Shown: one piece after another, positions 30,747-41,315 of the stretch
How the letters are laid out: every line of letters starts with the position of its first letter
How positions within the stretch are numbered: the first letter of the stretch is position 1
Origin: Bacteroidota bacterium
Lineage (GTDB): Bacteria > Bacteroidota > Bacteroidia > AKYH767-A > OLB10
DNA length: 64,000 nt
Direction of reading: 5' to 3'
Assembly: GCA_016722525.1 (NCBI GenBank)
Contig: JADKJB010000009.1
Location: 124,001-188,000 of the forward strand
Position numbers and translations under genes: made by a program
The notes under the pieces: model-generated
What the model was told of the DNA's origin: nothing
Database searches by the model: none
Seen by the model: the letters and a program-made list of their open reading frames with translations, nothing else

Positions 30747-32683
30747 TTAAATTCTGGTCAATTTGATATCCCTTGGAGGATTAATTACAATTGGCACTTT
30801 TTCAATAAGCACGTTGCTGGTGTCAAGTCCAAAAGCTTTCTCATCCGAAAGGCCTGCTTTTTTCATGAGATTGTAAGTGCCAAGGACAATCTTCTCATAA
30901 ATAGGAAGCACATTATCATAGGAGAGAAATTTCTCGATAACAACAAACCTGAAATCACCAATCAGGTTTTGTTTACTCAATGATTCATATCGGCTATTTA
31001 TATCAACTTCTCCTTGGTTTTTCATTTCAGACACCACATGCCTGAAGAAGAGATTCACACGAGGTTCAATTCTGAATCCAAGTCGAAAATCTATTTTAAT
31101 AACTTCACTATCGATCAAATGGGTTACTTTATATTCCATTCTGTAGGGGTCATCAGTTACATCAACATGTAACAACCAATATACATCAGCTCTTTTGGGT
31201 CTTTTTTGAAAAATGGAATACAGAATTGCATTCTCAACTTCATAAGTTTTGTTTGCACTGGTAAGAAATGCCAGATGCGTGGAAATTTGAGGAATAGAAA
31301 TATCTTTTCTGAATTCCTGCAGACCTGGCAGATAGGATCGGATATCAGTAAATTCGACATAACGATTTCTTATTTTTCGTCCTTCGCTCCAGCAAAACAT
31401 AAAAAAGAAAATAATAGATGAAGCCACCAATGTTATCCAGCCACCGTGAGTAATCTTACTGAGATTGGAGATAAAAAACGAGGATTCGATGACCCCATAA
31501 ACAACAATGAACAATCCAATGAAAATAATTGGATAGTGTTTCATTTTAAGGTACCAGATGAGTAGCATAGTTGTTGACATCATTGCCAGAATGATAGCCA
31601 TTCCATAGGCTGCTTCCATGTTTGCCGATTCTTTGAAATACAAAACCACAGCAATACAACCAAGCATCATCAACCAATTTACAGCCGGAATATATAATTG
31701 ACCTCTGATATCTGTAGGATAAATAATTTTCTGGCGCGACATAAAATTTAGTCTGATAGCCTCATTGATTAAGGTGAATGAACCACTTATTAATGCCTGA
31801 CTTGCTACAATTGCTGCAAGCGTAGAGATGATTACTCCTGTAAGCAAGAACCAATTGGGCATAATTTCATAGAATGGATTCAATTCACCTAAAGTGGTAC
31901 CTTCTCTTTGAATCAACCATGCCGCTTGTCCGAAATAATTTAAAACCAAAGCAGTTTTCACGAAAATCCAACTAATTCTTATGTTTTGTCTGCCGCAATG
32001 CCCAAGATCACTATAAAGTGCCTCGGCTCCGGTAGTGCATAAAAACACTCCACCTAAAAGCCAAAACCCTCCAGGATATTTTGCTAACAGATTAAAAGCA
32101 TACGTAGGATTTAGGGCTTCAATTACTGAAGGAAATTGCAACAGGCTAACAACACCGAGTGCACCAATCATAGTAAACCAAACTACCATAATAGGTCCGA
32201 AAGAGCGTCCAACGAAACCGGTACCGAATTGTTGAATAAAAAAGAGTGCGGTAATAATTAATATTACAATCGGAATTACGGGAATATTTTCATTGAGATT
32301 GTGTAAACCTTCAATTGCCGAGGAAATACTGATAGGAGGAGTGATAATTCCATCGGCAAGTAACGCGCTTCCACCAATCATGGCCGCGATGGGTAAAAAA
32401 TTTGATTTATATCTCCGCAGTAAGGCGTAAAGAGAAAATATCCCCCCTCACCTTTATTATCAGCTCGGAGCGTAATAATTACATACTTAACTGTTGTTTG
32501 TAGCGTTAGTGTCCAGAAAATACAGGAGATAGCTCCAAAAACTAAATCTTTTGAAATAACATGCTCACCGGTAATGGCCCGAAGCACATACAAAGGAGAA
32601 GTACCAATATCACCAAAAATAATTCCAACAGTAATGAGCATTCCTGCCCAAGTGAATTTGTGTAAATGGGTACTGGCTTTCAT
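30747..32683 (-). CDS. kup: KUP-type potassium uptake transporter, one frameshift
   Basis: About 645 codons encode a K+/H+ symporter with 12 predicted helices in the first 440 residues and a soluble C-terminal domain. The N-terminal piece has GIIFGDIGTSPLYVL, the KUP hallmark, and RADNKGEGG. After a slip near 32400 the frame continues with MIGGSALLADGIITPP and SSAIEGL, then FGTGFVGRSFGPIM and HCGRQNIRISWIF. It begins 13 bases downstream of the TPR gene stop in the same orientation, so it may be the last gene of the exbB-led operon. Confidence 0.9.
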
Positions 32684-32696
32684 AGATAAATTATTA

Positions 32697-34263
32697 CTAC
32701 AGCTGTTTTAATACATCCATAGCTTGTTTATCGTTAGGGTCGAGAAAAAGTACTTTTTTCCAATACATTTTAGACTGACCAACATCTTTTGCCAGGTAAT
32801 AATAATAACCAAGATATTTATAGGCCTCAATAAGACCCTTTTTGTATTTAGCGCTATTTACAGAATCACTTTCAGCCAGTTCCACATACTTCTCATAGTA
32901 GGTTTTGCTTTTCCCTGCACGGAACCCGGATCGAGATTTGCATTGGCATTTCCTCTCATTAAAAATCCGTTTGGCCAGGCAGGCTGCAAATCACAAACTT
33001 TAGTAAATAAGGAATCGGCACTGGCAAAATTTCCAATAGCCAGATAAGCTCTTCCACTATTGTACGAGTCGGCTGAAGTAGGCGTGAACAACATGCTTTT
33101 TTTGTCGTAAACAGCTATAGTTTCATTATATTTCCCTTTTTTGGATAAGAGCGAAATAGTTTCAGAGAACAATTCAGATCTGGCTCCGGGTTTATCAACT
33201 GCAATTAAAAAGGCACCAATGGCCAATGAATCATTGCCATTTTTCTGGTAGAGTTTTCCCAGATATTCATAATCGCGGGTTACCGATAAGCTCGAATCAA
33301 TTAAGGAGAGATAAAGATTCATATGATCGATTCCTTCCGGAAATAATGATAACTCATAATCACAATATGCCTTAAGTTTGTAGGCAGCAGCAAAATCACT
33401 TTTTTGTTTAAGAACATTATCAGCTTGCGTATTGGCTCCGATAAAATCCTTGCTGGCAAAAAGTGCAGAACCGTAATTCAAACGAGTATAAATATCTTCG
33501 GGGTTGTACTCAAAATAAGAATCATAGGCATCTTTACCTTCTTGTTGTTGGCCGAGTTTCAATAATACTTCAGCTTTTTCGCGAAATGCGTTTGGGAATT
33601 CAGGTTGTATTTTTAAAACAAGATTAAACTCTTCCAATGCTGCCTGTAAACTTCCAATTTGAGCGTAGGAAACGCCTTTAAAATAATGAGCAAGAGGATT
33701 CGAAAGTTCTTTATCAAGAGCAATGTTAAAAGTAGTTGTAGCAGAGCCATGATCACCTTTAGATCGGTAATAAATTCCTTTTTGAATCAGGCAAGCCGCG
33801 CTCACAGGTTTCATTAAGCTTTCAGCTTGTTGTAAAAGAGCAAAGGCAAATTCAGGATCAGTAGTTTTAAAATTCAAAAAGGCTTCAGCAACTTCCACCA
33901 ATTTGTTAGCACTTTCTTTTTTAGCAACCGCTCTAATTTTTTCAGCTAGAGCTTTTGCAGCAACAGCATTGTTAGTACTTTGATAGATCCAGATTTGTGC
34001 AATAGCTGAATAATCAAATGCAGGATCCATCTTCTGAGTTAACTCTTCTGCTTGTTTGAGCAGTGCAGGCTGGCCCGAACGAGTTAAGTTTTTAATGCGG
34101 AGATATTGTGTTTCCGGTGCAGCATTTAAGGTGCCGATTAAGACCGAGAAACATTTTTCAGAATTATTATAGGATCCTCCATCAGACAACCTGGAACAAT
34201 CCAAAGGAGTTTGAGCATGAGTTGATAAAGAATACAGGAAAATCAAACAGAGTATTTTTTCAT
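32697..34263 (-). CDS. Secreted/periplasmic TPR-repeat protein, two frameshifts
   Basis: The signal peptide (MKKILCLIFLYSLSTHAQ) is visible if one A is restored in the A-run near 34255; a second slip near 32875 leads to the C-terminal GLIEAYKYLGYYYYLAKD. The body of about 500 residues is built of tetratricopeptide repeats, for example GIYYRSKGDHGSATTTFNIA, LAHYFKGVSYAQIG, RLNYGSALFASKDF and GRAYLAIGNFASADSLF. It lies 16 bases downstream of the phosphate-binding-like gene in the TonB operon. TPR proteins in such operons probably scaffold the envelope machinery (inference). Confidence 0.82.
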
Positions 34264-34279
34264 TGATCTAATTTTTTAC

Positions 34280-35173
34280 TTAATTAATTATTATTTCACG
34301 GGTTGGTATGGAAGCGGGCTGAATTCCAAACAACCTTATAATTCTTTGTCCTTCAGAACTGGCTACAAACGCTGCGAAACCGGTTGCTGGTCCTGAAAAG
34401 GGTTCGGTGGTTACCAGATAAAGTTTTTTGGTTAGAGGATATTCTCCATCGGCAATTGCTGATTGCACAGGATAGAAAGTTGATGAATCGCTTTTTAAAC
34501 CGAATAGTGGAACAACAGCAACTGCTTCACGCAATTTTTTCACTTCCGGATCACCTGTATCACACATCTGTGACCAGGAAATGAGTCCTATCGTACCTGA
34601 GTTTTGTGAGACGTAATTATGAACACCTTTAAAGTTATGTAAATTCAGCCACTGCGACATACATTTACCCGCCTCAGGAACGAGATTTTTCACTGTCAAA
34701 TTATTAGCGGAACCTGGTTCATCGGTACAAATTTTAACAGCATTACCATTTTCGCAATTGGAGAGTAAAGCAAAAAAATCGTGATTTTTCTGTGTCATGC
34801 TATCCGATTTATTCATGATCACTGCAATTGCGTCGGTGGCGAAATGAAATTGATTAAAATAGATCTCTCTTGAAATTAGTGCCAGTGAGTCTTGTGTGTT
34901 GATTTTCCGGCTGGTTACAGCAGAATAGCCATTCAAAGAAGCCAGTTGGTTCAGTCTTGAATTCCCATTGGTGCTATCAACAAGGATCACTACTTCCGGA
35001 TATAAGGAGGAGTAGGTTTGAGTCAACACTTTCACAACAGGATAGGAGGAGTTATCGCAAAAAAGTGTGAAAGTTCCTGAAACAGTACTTCCTCTTTCTT
35101 CATCATTTGTTTTGCATGCTGAAAAAGAAAAAAATGACACTAGCAGGATGATATTAATTTTCATTGGATACAC
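34280..35173 (-). CDS. PstS-like substrate-binding lipoprotein
   Basis: The 297-residue intact lipoprotein has lipobox FSACK (Cys20 from the ATG at 35164, MKINIILL; the ATG at 35173 is also in frame). The body resembles PBP-like phosphate-binding proteins: SGTFTLFCDNSSYPVV, a ligand loop region with SQNSGTIGLISW, PLTKKLYLVTTEP and a final SSEGQRIIRLFGIQPAS. No pstCAB genes are near. It overlaps the end of the small membrane protein upstream and is part of the exbB-exbD-tonB operon, where Bacteroidota commonly carry such a protein. Its ligand is uncertain. Confidence 0.83.
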   Translation of the reverse strand: MYPMKINIILLVSFFSFSACKTNDEERGSTVSGTFTLFCDNSSYPVVKVLTQTYSSLYPEVVILVDSTNGNSRLNQLASLNGYSAVTSRKINTQDSLALISREIYFNQFHFATDAIAVIMNKSDSMTQKNHDFFALLSNCENGNAVKICTDEPGSANNLTVKNLVPEAGKCMSQWLNLHNFKGVHNYVSQNSGTIGLISWSQMCDTGDPEVKKLREAVAVVPLFGLKSDSSTFYPVQSAIADGEYPLTKKLYLVTTEPFSGPATGFAAFVASSEGQRIIRLFGIQPASIPTREIIIN

Positions 35174-35360
35174 TTCTTCTTCTTAGACCTGAGATTAATC
35201 TATAACATCCATAGGCACAAATGATGCCACCAAGTGCAGTTAATTGATAATCTTTCGGTTCCATCAGACTTTTCACAGTAAGTATGATTCCTACAGCTAT
35301 ATAAATAACCGACATGGTCAAATGATAACCACTTTTACGGAATACACTACTGTTAAGCAT
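35154..35360 (-). CDS. Small two-helix membrane protein in the TonB operon
   Basis: The 68-residue protein has two predicted helices (MSVIYIAVGIILTVKSL and LTALGGIICAYGCYRLI) and a basic tail GLRRRSVSNEN. Its start overlaps the tonB stop and its end overlaps the start of the binding lipoprotein, so translational coupling is likely. I do not recognise a family name, but small proteins at this position occur in related operons (general recollection). Confidence 0.7.
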   Translation of the reverse strand: MLNSSVFRKSGYHLTMSVIYIAVGIILTVKSLMEPKDYQLTALGGIICAYGCYRLISGLRRRSVSNEN

Positions 35361-36160
35361 TATTTCAATGAGAATTTGATAGGCAAATTATACTGAACAA
35401 TTACGGGCTCACCACGTTGACGGCCGGCTCTCCAAGAGGGCATTGATTTAATTACCCGAAGCGCTTCTTCATCACACCCGCCACCAATACCTCTTAATAT
35501 TTGCGATTCAGTTACTTTACCATCTTTACCAACTTTGAAAGTCACAAATACGGTTCCTGTGATATTATTTTCACGGGCTCTGGCAGGGTACTTAATATTA
35601 TTGGAAAGATATTTTACGAGAGCTTCTTCGCCTCCCGGAAACATAGGCATTTCTTCTACAATGGTAAATATTTCAGGAACGGCATCGCCTTGACCCGGAT
35701 CTTCAATTGGAAGGTCAATGGCATTTGGATCACCTTCTTGAGTTGTTAAACCCGCACTCACATCTTTTAATTCATCCATAGTAGGAGGTGGTTCATCTAC
35801 CGGCACCTCTTCATCTTTTACAATAACCGGAGGCGTAAACTTAATTGTTTGTTGTACTGGTGGTGGGGGAGGAACTACCGGTGGTGGGGGCTCCGATTCA
35901 TCAATAGGTGGAGGTTGCATTAATGTAATCTCTGTGTCAGAGAAAGATGCTAATTTATCACTGGCATCTCTAAAAAAACTACTAATAAGAGGAATACAGA
36001 CCAATAAAATCAATGAAGCAGCAGAAACAATAAATGCTATTGTCAATGTTCTTTTGTAACCGTTTCTTAAAGGAAAGGCACCAAATTCTTTATTCCTTTT
36101 TTCGAAAACAATTTCATTTCTGTTTTCATTAATACAATTTTCCCAATTAAGGTTAATCAT
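35360..36160 (-). CDS. tonB: TonB energy transducer
   Basis: The 266-residue intact protein has a cytoplasmic N-terminus (EKRNKEFGAFPLRNGYKRT), one membrane helix (about residues 42-63), a proline-rich periplasmic spacer with EPPPPVVPPPPPV, and the TonB C-terminal domain: EMPMFPGGEEALVKYL, KYPARARENNITGTVFV, GGGCDEEALRVIKSMP and W..GRQRGEPV. It spans the periplasm and energises outer-membrane receptors such as the one at 49694. It is encoded after exbB and two exbD genes. Confidence 0.93.
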   Translation of the reverse strand: MINLNWENCINENRNEIVFEKRNKEFGAFPLRNGYKRTLTIAFIVSAASLILLVCIPLISSFFRDASDKLASFSDTEITLMQPPPIDESEPPPPVVPPPPPVQQTIKFTPPVIVKDEEVPVDEPPPTMDELKDVSAGLTTQEGDPNAIDLPIEDPGQGDAVPEIFTIVEEMPMFPGGEEALVKYLSNNIKYPARARENNITGTVFVTFKVGKDGKVTESQILRGIGGGCDEEALRVIKSMPSWRAGRQRGEPVIVQYNLPIKFSLK

Positions 36161-36171
36161 GTAATTAGTTT

Positions 36172-36775
36172 TTAAATTTTGGCTAGCATTTCAATTTCAA
36201 CCGGAGTTATGTCTACAATGGCATATCGACCAATATGACAAACGGCCATTTCATCCAATACATCAACTAGATTCTCATAACTGGCATTTTCCATAGCCTT
36301 GATGAGTACAATAAGTCCTTTTTTATCGCTTTTTATTTCAGAGAGTCTTTTTTTGAAATCCTCTTTCTTAATTAAACCGCTTGCTAGTGAATCTCTTGCC
36401 GCATTTGCTTTAACATAAACATTTCCATTTTTTTGAATTAATGTTTGTCTCAATCCGGTTGCTGAAAGGTTGGTAACCATAGGAGTGGGGTCGGTCAAGC
36501 CGGTATACCACACTACTTTATCATCACCTCCTAATAACACCGTGATGGTTTGGGATTCAGCCACTTTTTGTTTTTGATCAACATCATCTGTTTTTACAGG
36601 CATGTTAACTTCCATTGTTTTAGGCTTGCTGAATGTGGTTGTTAACATAAAAAGTTAGCAACAAGAACGCAAGATCCACCATTGGAGTCATGTCAATGTG
36701 GGTGGATGATTTTTTCTGTTGGGGTTTTTTACTGCCTTTTTTGGCGGTACCCTGATCGTGATTTATTTCAGACAT
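36172..36775 (-). CDS. exbD: ExbD/TolR family protein (second copy), one frameshift
   Basis: The start is the ATG at 36775 (MSEINHDQGTAKKGSKKP), leading to the ExbD helix HIDMTPMVDLAFLLLTFF with its proton-pathway Asp. One base is lost near 36655, after which MLTTTFSKPKTMEVNMP continues in a second frame to the periplasmic domain ending in ITPVEIEMLAKI. The helix and the following MLTT are typical of Bacteroidota ExbD. It works with ExbB as the proton-driven motor for TonB. Confidence 0.88.
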
Positions 36776-36784
36776 GGTAGTGTA

Positions 36785-37381
36785 TCAAATGTTTTCTTCC
36801 AGGTTGGTGATGAGATTGAATTTATTGACCTTATTCTCCTGAAGAATATCAATAACCCGTTTCACAGTTTTGTAATTCGCTTTGCGGTCGCCTTTAACAG
36901 CGATACGGAATTGCGGATTTTCAATTCGGCTAAACCGTACCCAATCAGTTAATTCATTTTTCAAAGAATCAAAAGGAATTCCTCTTTGCTGCATTTGTTT
37001 TCTTTCAACTTCATCCATTGGCAGAAACCGTTTAAGTTCAGATATGGGTAAACCAAAAGAAGATAACACCGAAAATCTTTTTATATCATTTTCAGTAAAA
37101 TCAATTTTATAGCGCTCCCCCATTTTATTTAGAACATTCACTCTGGTTTGTTTCCCATCAATATTAAAAAATAAATTTCCTTCAGGGTTGATGGTGATAG
37201 TCATGATATCAATGTCGGGTAACTTAATTTCAGACACAGATGAAGGAGTATCTACTATTACAGGTTCATCAGCTTTGAATTTAGTAGTTAGCATAAAAAA
37301 TGTTACTAAAAGGAAAGCCAGATCAACCATAGGAGTCATATCCAATTTTGGAGATGACCGGGGATAATTAACTTTTGGCAT
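36785..37381 (-). CDS. exbD: ExbD/TolR family protein (first copy)
   Basis: The 198-residue intact protein begins MPKVNYPRSSPKLDMTPM and has one membrane helix (LDMTPMVDLAFLLVTFFMLT) with the conserved Asp. The periplasmic domain is longer than in the second copy and ends RVIDILQENKVNKFNLITN, an ExbD pattern. It lies between exbB and the second exbD, nine bases from the latter. Confidence 0.93.
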   Translation of the reverse strand: MPKVNYPRSSPKLDMTPMVDLAFLLVTFFMLTTKFKADEPVIVDTPSSVSEIKLPDIDIMTITINPEGNLFFNIDGKQTRVNVLNKMGERYKIDFTENDIKRFSVLSSFGLPISELKRFLPMDEVERKQMQQRGIPFDSLKNELTDWVRFSRIENPQFRIAVKGDRKANYKTVKRVIDILQENKVNKFNLITNLEENI

Positions 37382-37401
37382 TTTATTTTATTTAGTAATT
37401 A

Positions 37402-38193
37402 TTAGTGGGATGCTGAATAACTTTGAACAATGCTGTAACCTGCTTCATCAATACCATAAGTGATGTTATCGATTCTGGTTGTAAAATAATTGTAAAAAAC
37501 AATAGCAATTGCTGAAGTTCCGATACCTAATGCAGTATTGATAAGTGCTTCAGAAATACCATTTGCAAGTGCAACTGCATCAGGTGCTCCGGCAGTAGCC
37601 ATGGCTGCAAAGGCTTTAACCATTCCTAAAACTGTTCCTAACAGTCCCATCAAAGTAGCAATCGAAGCTATAGTAGATATAATTGGAAGGTTTTTTGAAA
37701 GCATTGGCAGTTCCAATGAAGTACATTCTTCAATACTTTTCTGAATAGTCAGAATTTTGTGATCCTTATCAGTAGTAGTATCTTTTTCCATTAATTGATA
37801 AGTGATGAGTCCGGAGTATATCACATTTGCAACCGAACCTTTTTGAGCTTGACATAATTTAAGAGCCTCATCAATTTTTTTTCCGGCAATCAGTGATCTG
37901 ATTTCATGTAAGAAATTATCAACTGGTTTAGTTCCTCTTGAACGCCTAACTGTGATATATCTTTCGATGCAGAATATAACTGTAATAAGCAACAAACTGA
38001 TCAGCACCGGAACCAATATCCCACCTTTATAAATAATACCGAGATAATTTCCAGGTAAAGGGTTGTTTTCCGGATTGTTTTCAATAAAATTGGAAGGACT
38101 TCCCAATATAAACATGTAAATTAAAATGGAAACTAATAAAGAAACAGGTATTACCGCCATTACTAAAGTAGAACTGAGAGCTGATTTTTTCAT
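37402..38193 (-). CDS. exbB: ExbB/TolQ/MotA family proton channel protein
   Basis: The 263-residue intact protein is the first gene of the operon. It has three main helices (about 12-35, 55-75 and two near the C-terminus) and the family motif LPIISTIASIATLMGLLGTV followed by GMVKAFAAMA and EALINTALGIGTSAIAIVFY. It forms the inner-membrane channel that powers TonB. About 650 bases without a gene lie upstream and should hold the operon promoter. Confidence 0.94.
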   Translation of the reverse strand: MKKSALSSTLVMAVIPVSLLVSILIYMFILGSPSNFIENNPENNPLPGNYLGIIYKGGILVPVLISLLLITVIFCIERYITVRRSRGTKPVDNFLHEIRSLIAGKKIDEALKLCQAQKGSVANVIYSGLITYQLMEKDTTTDKDHKILTIQKSIEECTSLELPMLSKNLPIISTIASIATLMGLLGTVLGMVKAFAAMATAGAPDAVALANGISEALINTALGIGTSAIAIVFYNYFTTRIDNITYGIDEAGYSIVQSYSASH

Positions 38194-38854
38194 TTTTTGG
38201 TTTATTTTGTTAGTTATTTTTCAGATTTTATTTCTTGTTATTGGGTTGTCAACTGATGAATTTTGGAATCGTATTTCAGAAACCTGATAATTGTAGCAAT
38301 GGTGAACTTAATTCACAATATTCGTTTAAAACTGCGTTTTCATGAAACTTGTCAAGGTAAAGAATTAATTTTTTCCAACAAACATAGTTACTCGGAGTGG
38401 ATGGTTCGTAGTACCAAATACCCGAGAATATATTAATACAGTTCAAAATCAATTAATTAGATCTGGTTAATCTAGTTGCAGGCTTTTGAAGATGGCGTGC
38501 AAATCTAATAAATAGATCGCTAATAATGTTACTTTATTGTTAAAAAAGCATTTATGACTAACAAGTGACATTGACTCCACAAATGATAATCAAAGTTAAA
38601 CAGATATTTTGATAAAACTATTTCATTTTCAATATGCTATGTTCATATTAATCATTCAGTGCTAATCAGAATTGAAAATTAAATGATACATTCAAAAACT
38701 GACCGTAAAAAATGATTTGTTTGATTAAATTGTATTCATAGCTCATTTCCGGAAGCATTTAATTGATTAAAAACAGGTCATCCCATTCGTTATTTTCATA
38801 TTCAGATTCGTAGAAATTCAAAATTTAAAACAACCTGATTCCAGATGGTTGATT
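38194..38854. other. Intergenic region between the exbB operon and a surface-protein gene
   Basis: No frame with family similarity is visible on either strand. The DNA is very AT-rich. It should contain the exbB promoter (minus strand) and the 3' region of the surface-protein gene, but I see no clear TAnnTTTG pair or hairpin terminator that I would defend. Confidence 0.5.
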
Positions 38855-41061
38855 TCAGTTAACATAAAATTTTTGAACTAAATTCTTTTCCGGTGTTTTC
38901 AAATGCAATAAATAAATTCCAGGACTCAGATTTATATTTTTCTGATAATTTAATTCACTTGAATTATGGATTCCAACGTGAGTTTTACCATTGTCTGAAA
39001 AACCAACTTACCTGGCAAATCATAAACAACAACTGAAAACTCAGTACCATAAATTGCAGGATACTGAATGTGGAGAATGCCATCATTAAACCAAGCAACC
39101 ATTTGATTGGGTACGGAGGTCGTTAGCTTTAAATCTGAATCAAATGGTAAGAGGCAGGGAACAGTGACATGCAGTGTGTTTGAAGTATTAAAACAGTTTG
39201 AATCGTTTACAATCACATTGTAATAACCCTGACTATAAACTGTATAATCCGATAAAGTAGCTCCTGAAATTACGCTTCCATAATTTTTCCATTGATGGTT
39301 TATTCCGACACCGGTTGTAACACTCAAAATAACACTATCTCCTAAACAAAAGGAGATAGGGCCGGAAGCAGTTACAACTGCTGGTGGAGTGGGTAGTACC
39401 GTAATTGTAATTGAATCACAAACGGTACTCATGGTGCAACCTCCTTCACCCCGGACAAAATAGGTGGTAGTCACCAAAGGCTTCACCGTAATTGTAGATC
39501 CGGTGTCAACTGCAGCACCATTTCCACAGCTTCCTTCATACCAAGCCCATTTTGTAGCAGTATTTAAACTTCCTGTGAGGTTTAATATAACAGAATCATT
39601 CGAACAAATGGTGGCTGCGGCAGTGGTAATGACCGGAACTGTTGCATCCACGCAAGTGATTGCATAGGATTGACATGATGATTGCGGTCCGGAATCATTT
39701 ACAGTTTTTATACAGATATTATAATTTACACTAGGGTAGGCAGACTGATAATGGCCATTCACTTTATATAAATGATAAAGTGAATGTTGTTTATAATCAG
39801 ATATAACACCATCACCAAAATCGTAACAAATGCTGTCGGTGCCGATGGAGTAATTCCTCACAAATACGTAAGGCATGCCTGTTGATGTGAATTTTTCTGT
39901 TGCATAAAAGCTGAGTAATAGTGGTGTGTCATAATTCCCCCATCCAATACTATCTATGTATCCTGCTTTAAAGTTGGTGCCTGCAGTATTTTCCACTTTA
40001 CAGTGCCATTCACGATTTTTAGTGAATCAATTCCGGAAGAAGCTGTACTACCAACAACCCAGGTTCTTGTTGTTGGGCTGAAAACTTTATAACAAACAGA
40101 ATTACCATTTTTAAATGTTACAATTCCATCTTTAATAATAACTCCTGTCACAGTAGGGATAAGTGTTGAATCAATTTTCATTTGATGCAGAGAGTCATCA
40201 AATATACCGGTATAATTAGCGGCATTCGTACCGTAATAGTGATTAGCCTGAATAATTCCGTGCTTTATAAGATGGCTTGAAAAAGGATGTCCTCCATAAC
40301 CGGCTGACCAGGTATTTGTGTTTGAAGCTGAACCATAGAATAAGATAAATTACATTAAATCATATGATTTTAAAGGACATACCATGGCAGGAGGTACTAT
40401 GAACCAACAAACCAATTCCAGAGTTCAACTATATTTTGATTTACTGGATTATGATACCGAACAAATATATCCATTTTCATCCTCGCCACTAGACCATTAA
40501 CAACGGTGGAAACCTCCGGTAATGTATACATTTAAAGCATTGACCCGAAAGTTCATACCCATTTGATAAAAATTATAGTATCCCATTTATTTTTTATAAT
40601 ACTATATCATACAGTAATCATCTGTTTTATCTTGACCATCCAAGATCCCTGAAAGCCCTAAAATTCATGGTTGCACCATCAACATCCATACCAATCCGTC
40701 AATTGAAGGATCGCTTGGAAAGAATTATAAACCGGTTTAAATTGATGAATTTCCGATCAAAAATTATGAAACCGAAAATTCATCCCGACCAGGTTTCCCT
40801 AGAATCATATTTGAAATTGTAGTGAAACCGATGATCACATTCATTGTATCACTAAGAGTTATTTGAGGCAAGTGTAATACGGCGTACTGAAATACCTCCA
40901 AATTCCTGAAAGCGAATCATAAACACTGAATTTCACTTTACGATCGATGTTATTGTAAGTAATAACCTCCGCATGAATGGGGTAGGGCTGCCAGTAATCG
41001 GTAGAGAAAACAGTGGTGTGGAAAAGAAGAAAAACAAAAATAGTTTTAGAATTTTGGTCAT
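38855..41061 (-). CDS. T9SS surface protein with PKD/Ig-like domains, heavily frameshifted
   Basis: The minus-strand ATG at 41061 opens a signal-like MTKILKLFLFFFFSTPLFS. Then, in changing frames, come TDYWQPYPIHAEVITYNN, DSLSGIWRYFSTPYY and MDVDGATMNFRAFRDLGW, then GYGGHPFSSHLIKHGIIQAN and the long frame from about 40181 to 38950. That frame contains Ig/PKD-like modules (ICSNDSVILNLTGS, ISFCLGDSVILSVTTG, YYNVIVNDSNC). The T9SS tail reads SSELNYQKNINLSPGIYLL and ends VQKFYVN. The 5' third (40340-41060) is so full of stops and slips that it could be real decay; the 3' part needs only two corrections. Function is unknown. Confidence 0.65.
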
Positions 41062-41129
41062 GGTGTAGTATTTAAAATGATTTCGGAATGTAAGGTAGGA
41101 ATTTGTTTTTGCAACGAGGAATAATTCTG

Positions 41130-41262
41130 CCACCGCCGCCGCCACCGCCTGCTTCTGTTGCTGCCTGCCGCTGCCTCCCGCCGCTGCCGCTGCCACCGCC
41201 ACCGCCACCGCCACCGCCACCGCCACCGCCACCGCCACCGCCGCTGCCTCCTGCCGCTGCCA
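41130..41262. repeat. CCGCCA hexamer array upstream of thrS
   Basis: About 20 copies of CCGCCA/CTGCCG variants run as a pure GC-rich block in an AT-rich genome, ending two to five bases before the -33 element of the thrS promoter. The opposite strand is GGTGGC-rich and could form two-tetrad G-quadruplexes (inference). A closely similar array occurs at 44647-44787. Confidence 0.9.
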
Positions 41263-41266
41263 CTTT

Positions 41267-41297
41267 TTTGCAGAACCCTACATTTTCACTACCTTCG
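41267..41297 (+). promoter_or_regulatory. Bacteroidota-type promoter for thrS
   Basis: TTTG (41267-41270) and TACCTTCG (41290-41297) are separated by 19 bases, matching TTTG-N19-TAnnTTTG with one mismatch. The thrS ATG is 18 bases downstream. The CCGCCA array abuts the -33 box. Confidence 0.6.
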
Positions 41298-41315
41298 CAC
41301 CTCTATAAATTTATT

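Noticed and set aside
34280..35173. A phosphate ABC importer (pstSCAB) operon
   Set aside because: Only the binding protein is present. The neighbours are tonB/exbBD genes and a TPR gene.
41072..41263. Glycine-rich and alanine/valine-rich frames over the hexamer arrays (also at 44548-44820)
   Set aside because: A pure hexamer repeat gives an open frame in every phase. These frames have no start context or family likeness.
41103..41315. A proline-rich N-terminal extension of thrS
   Set aside because: The frame is open only because of the CCGCCA repeats. The promoter match at 41267-41297 lies inside it and the family start is at 41316.
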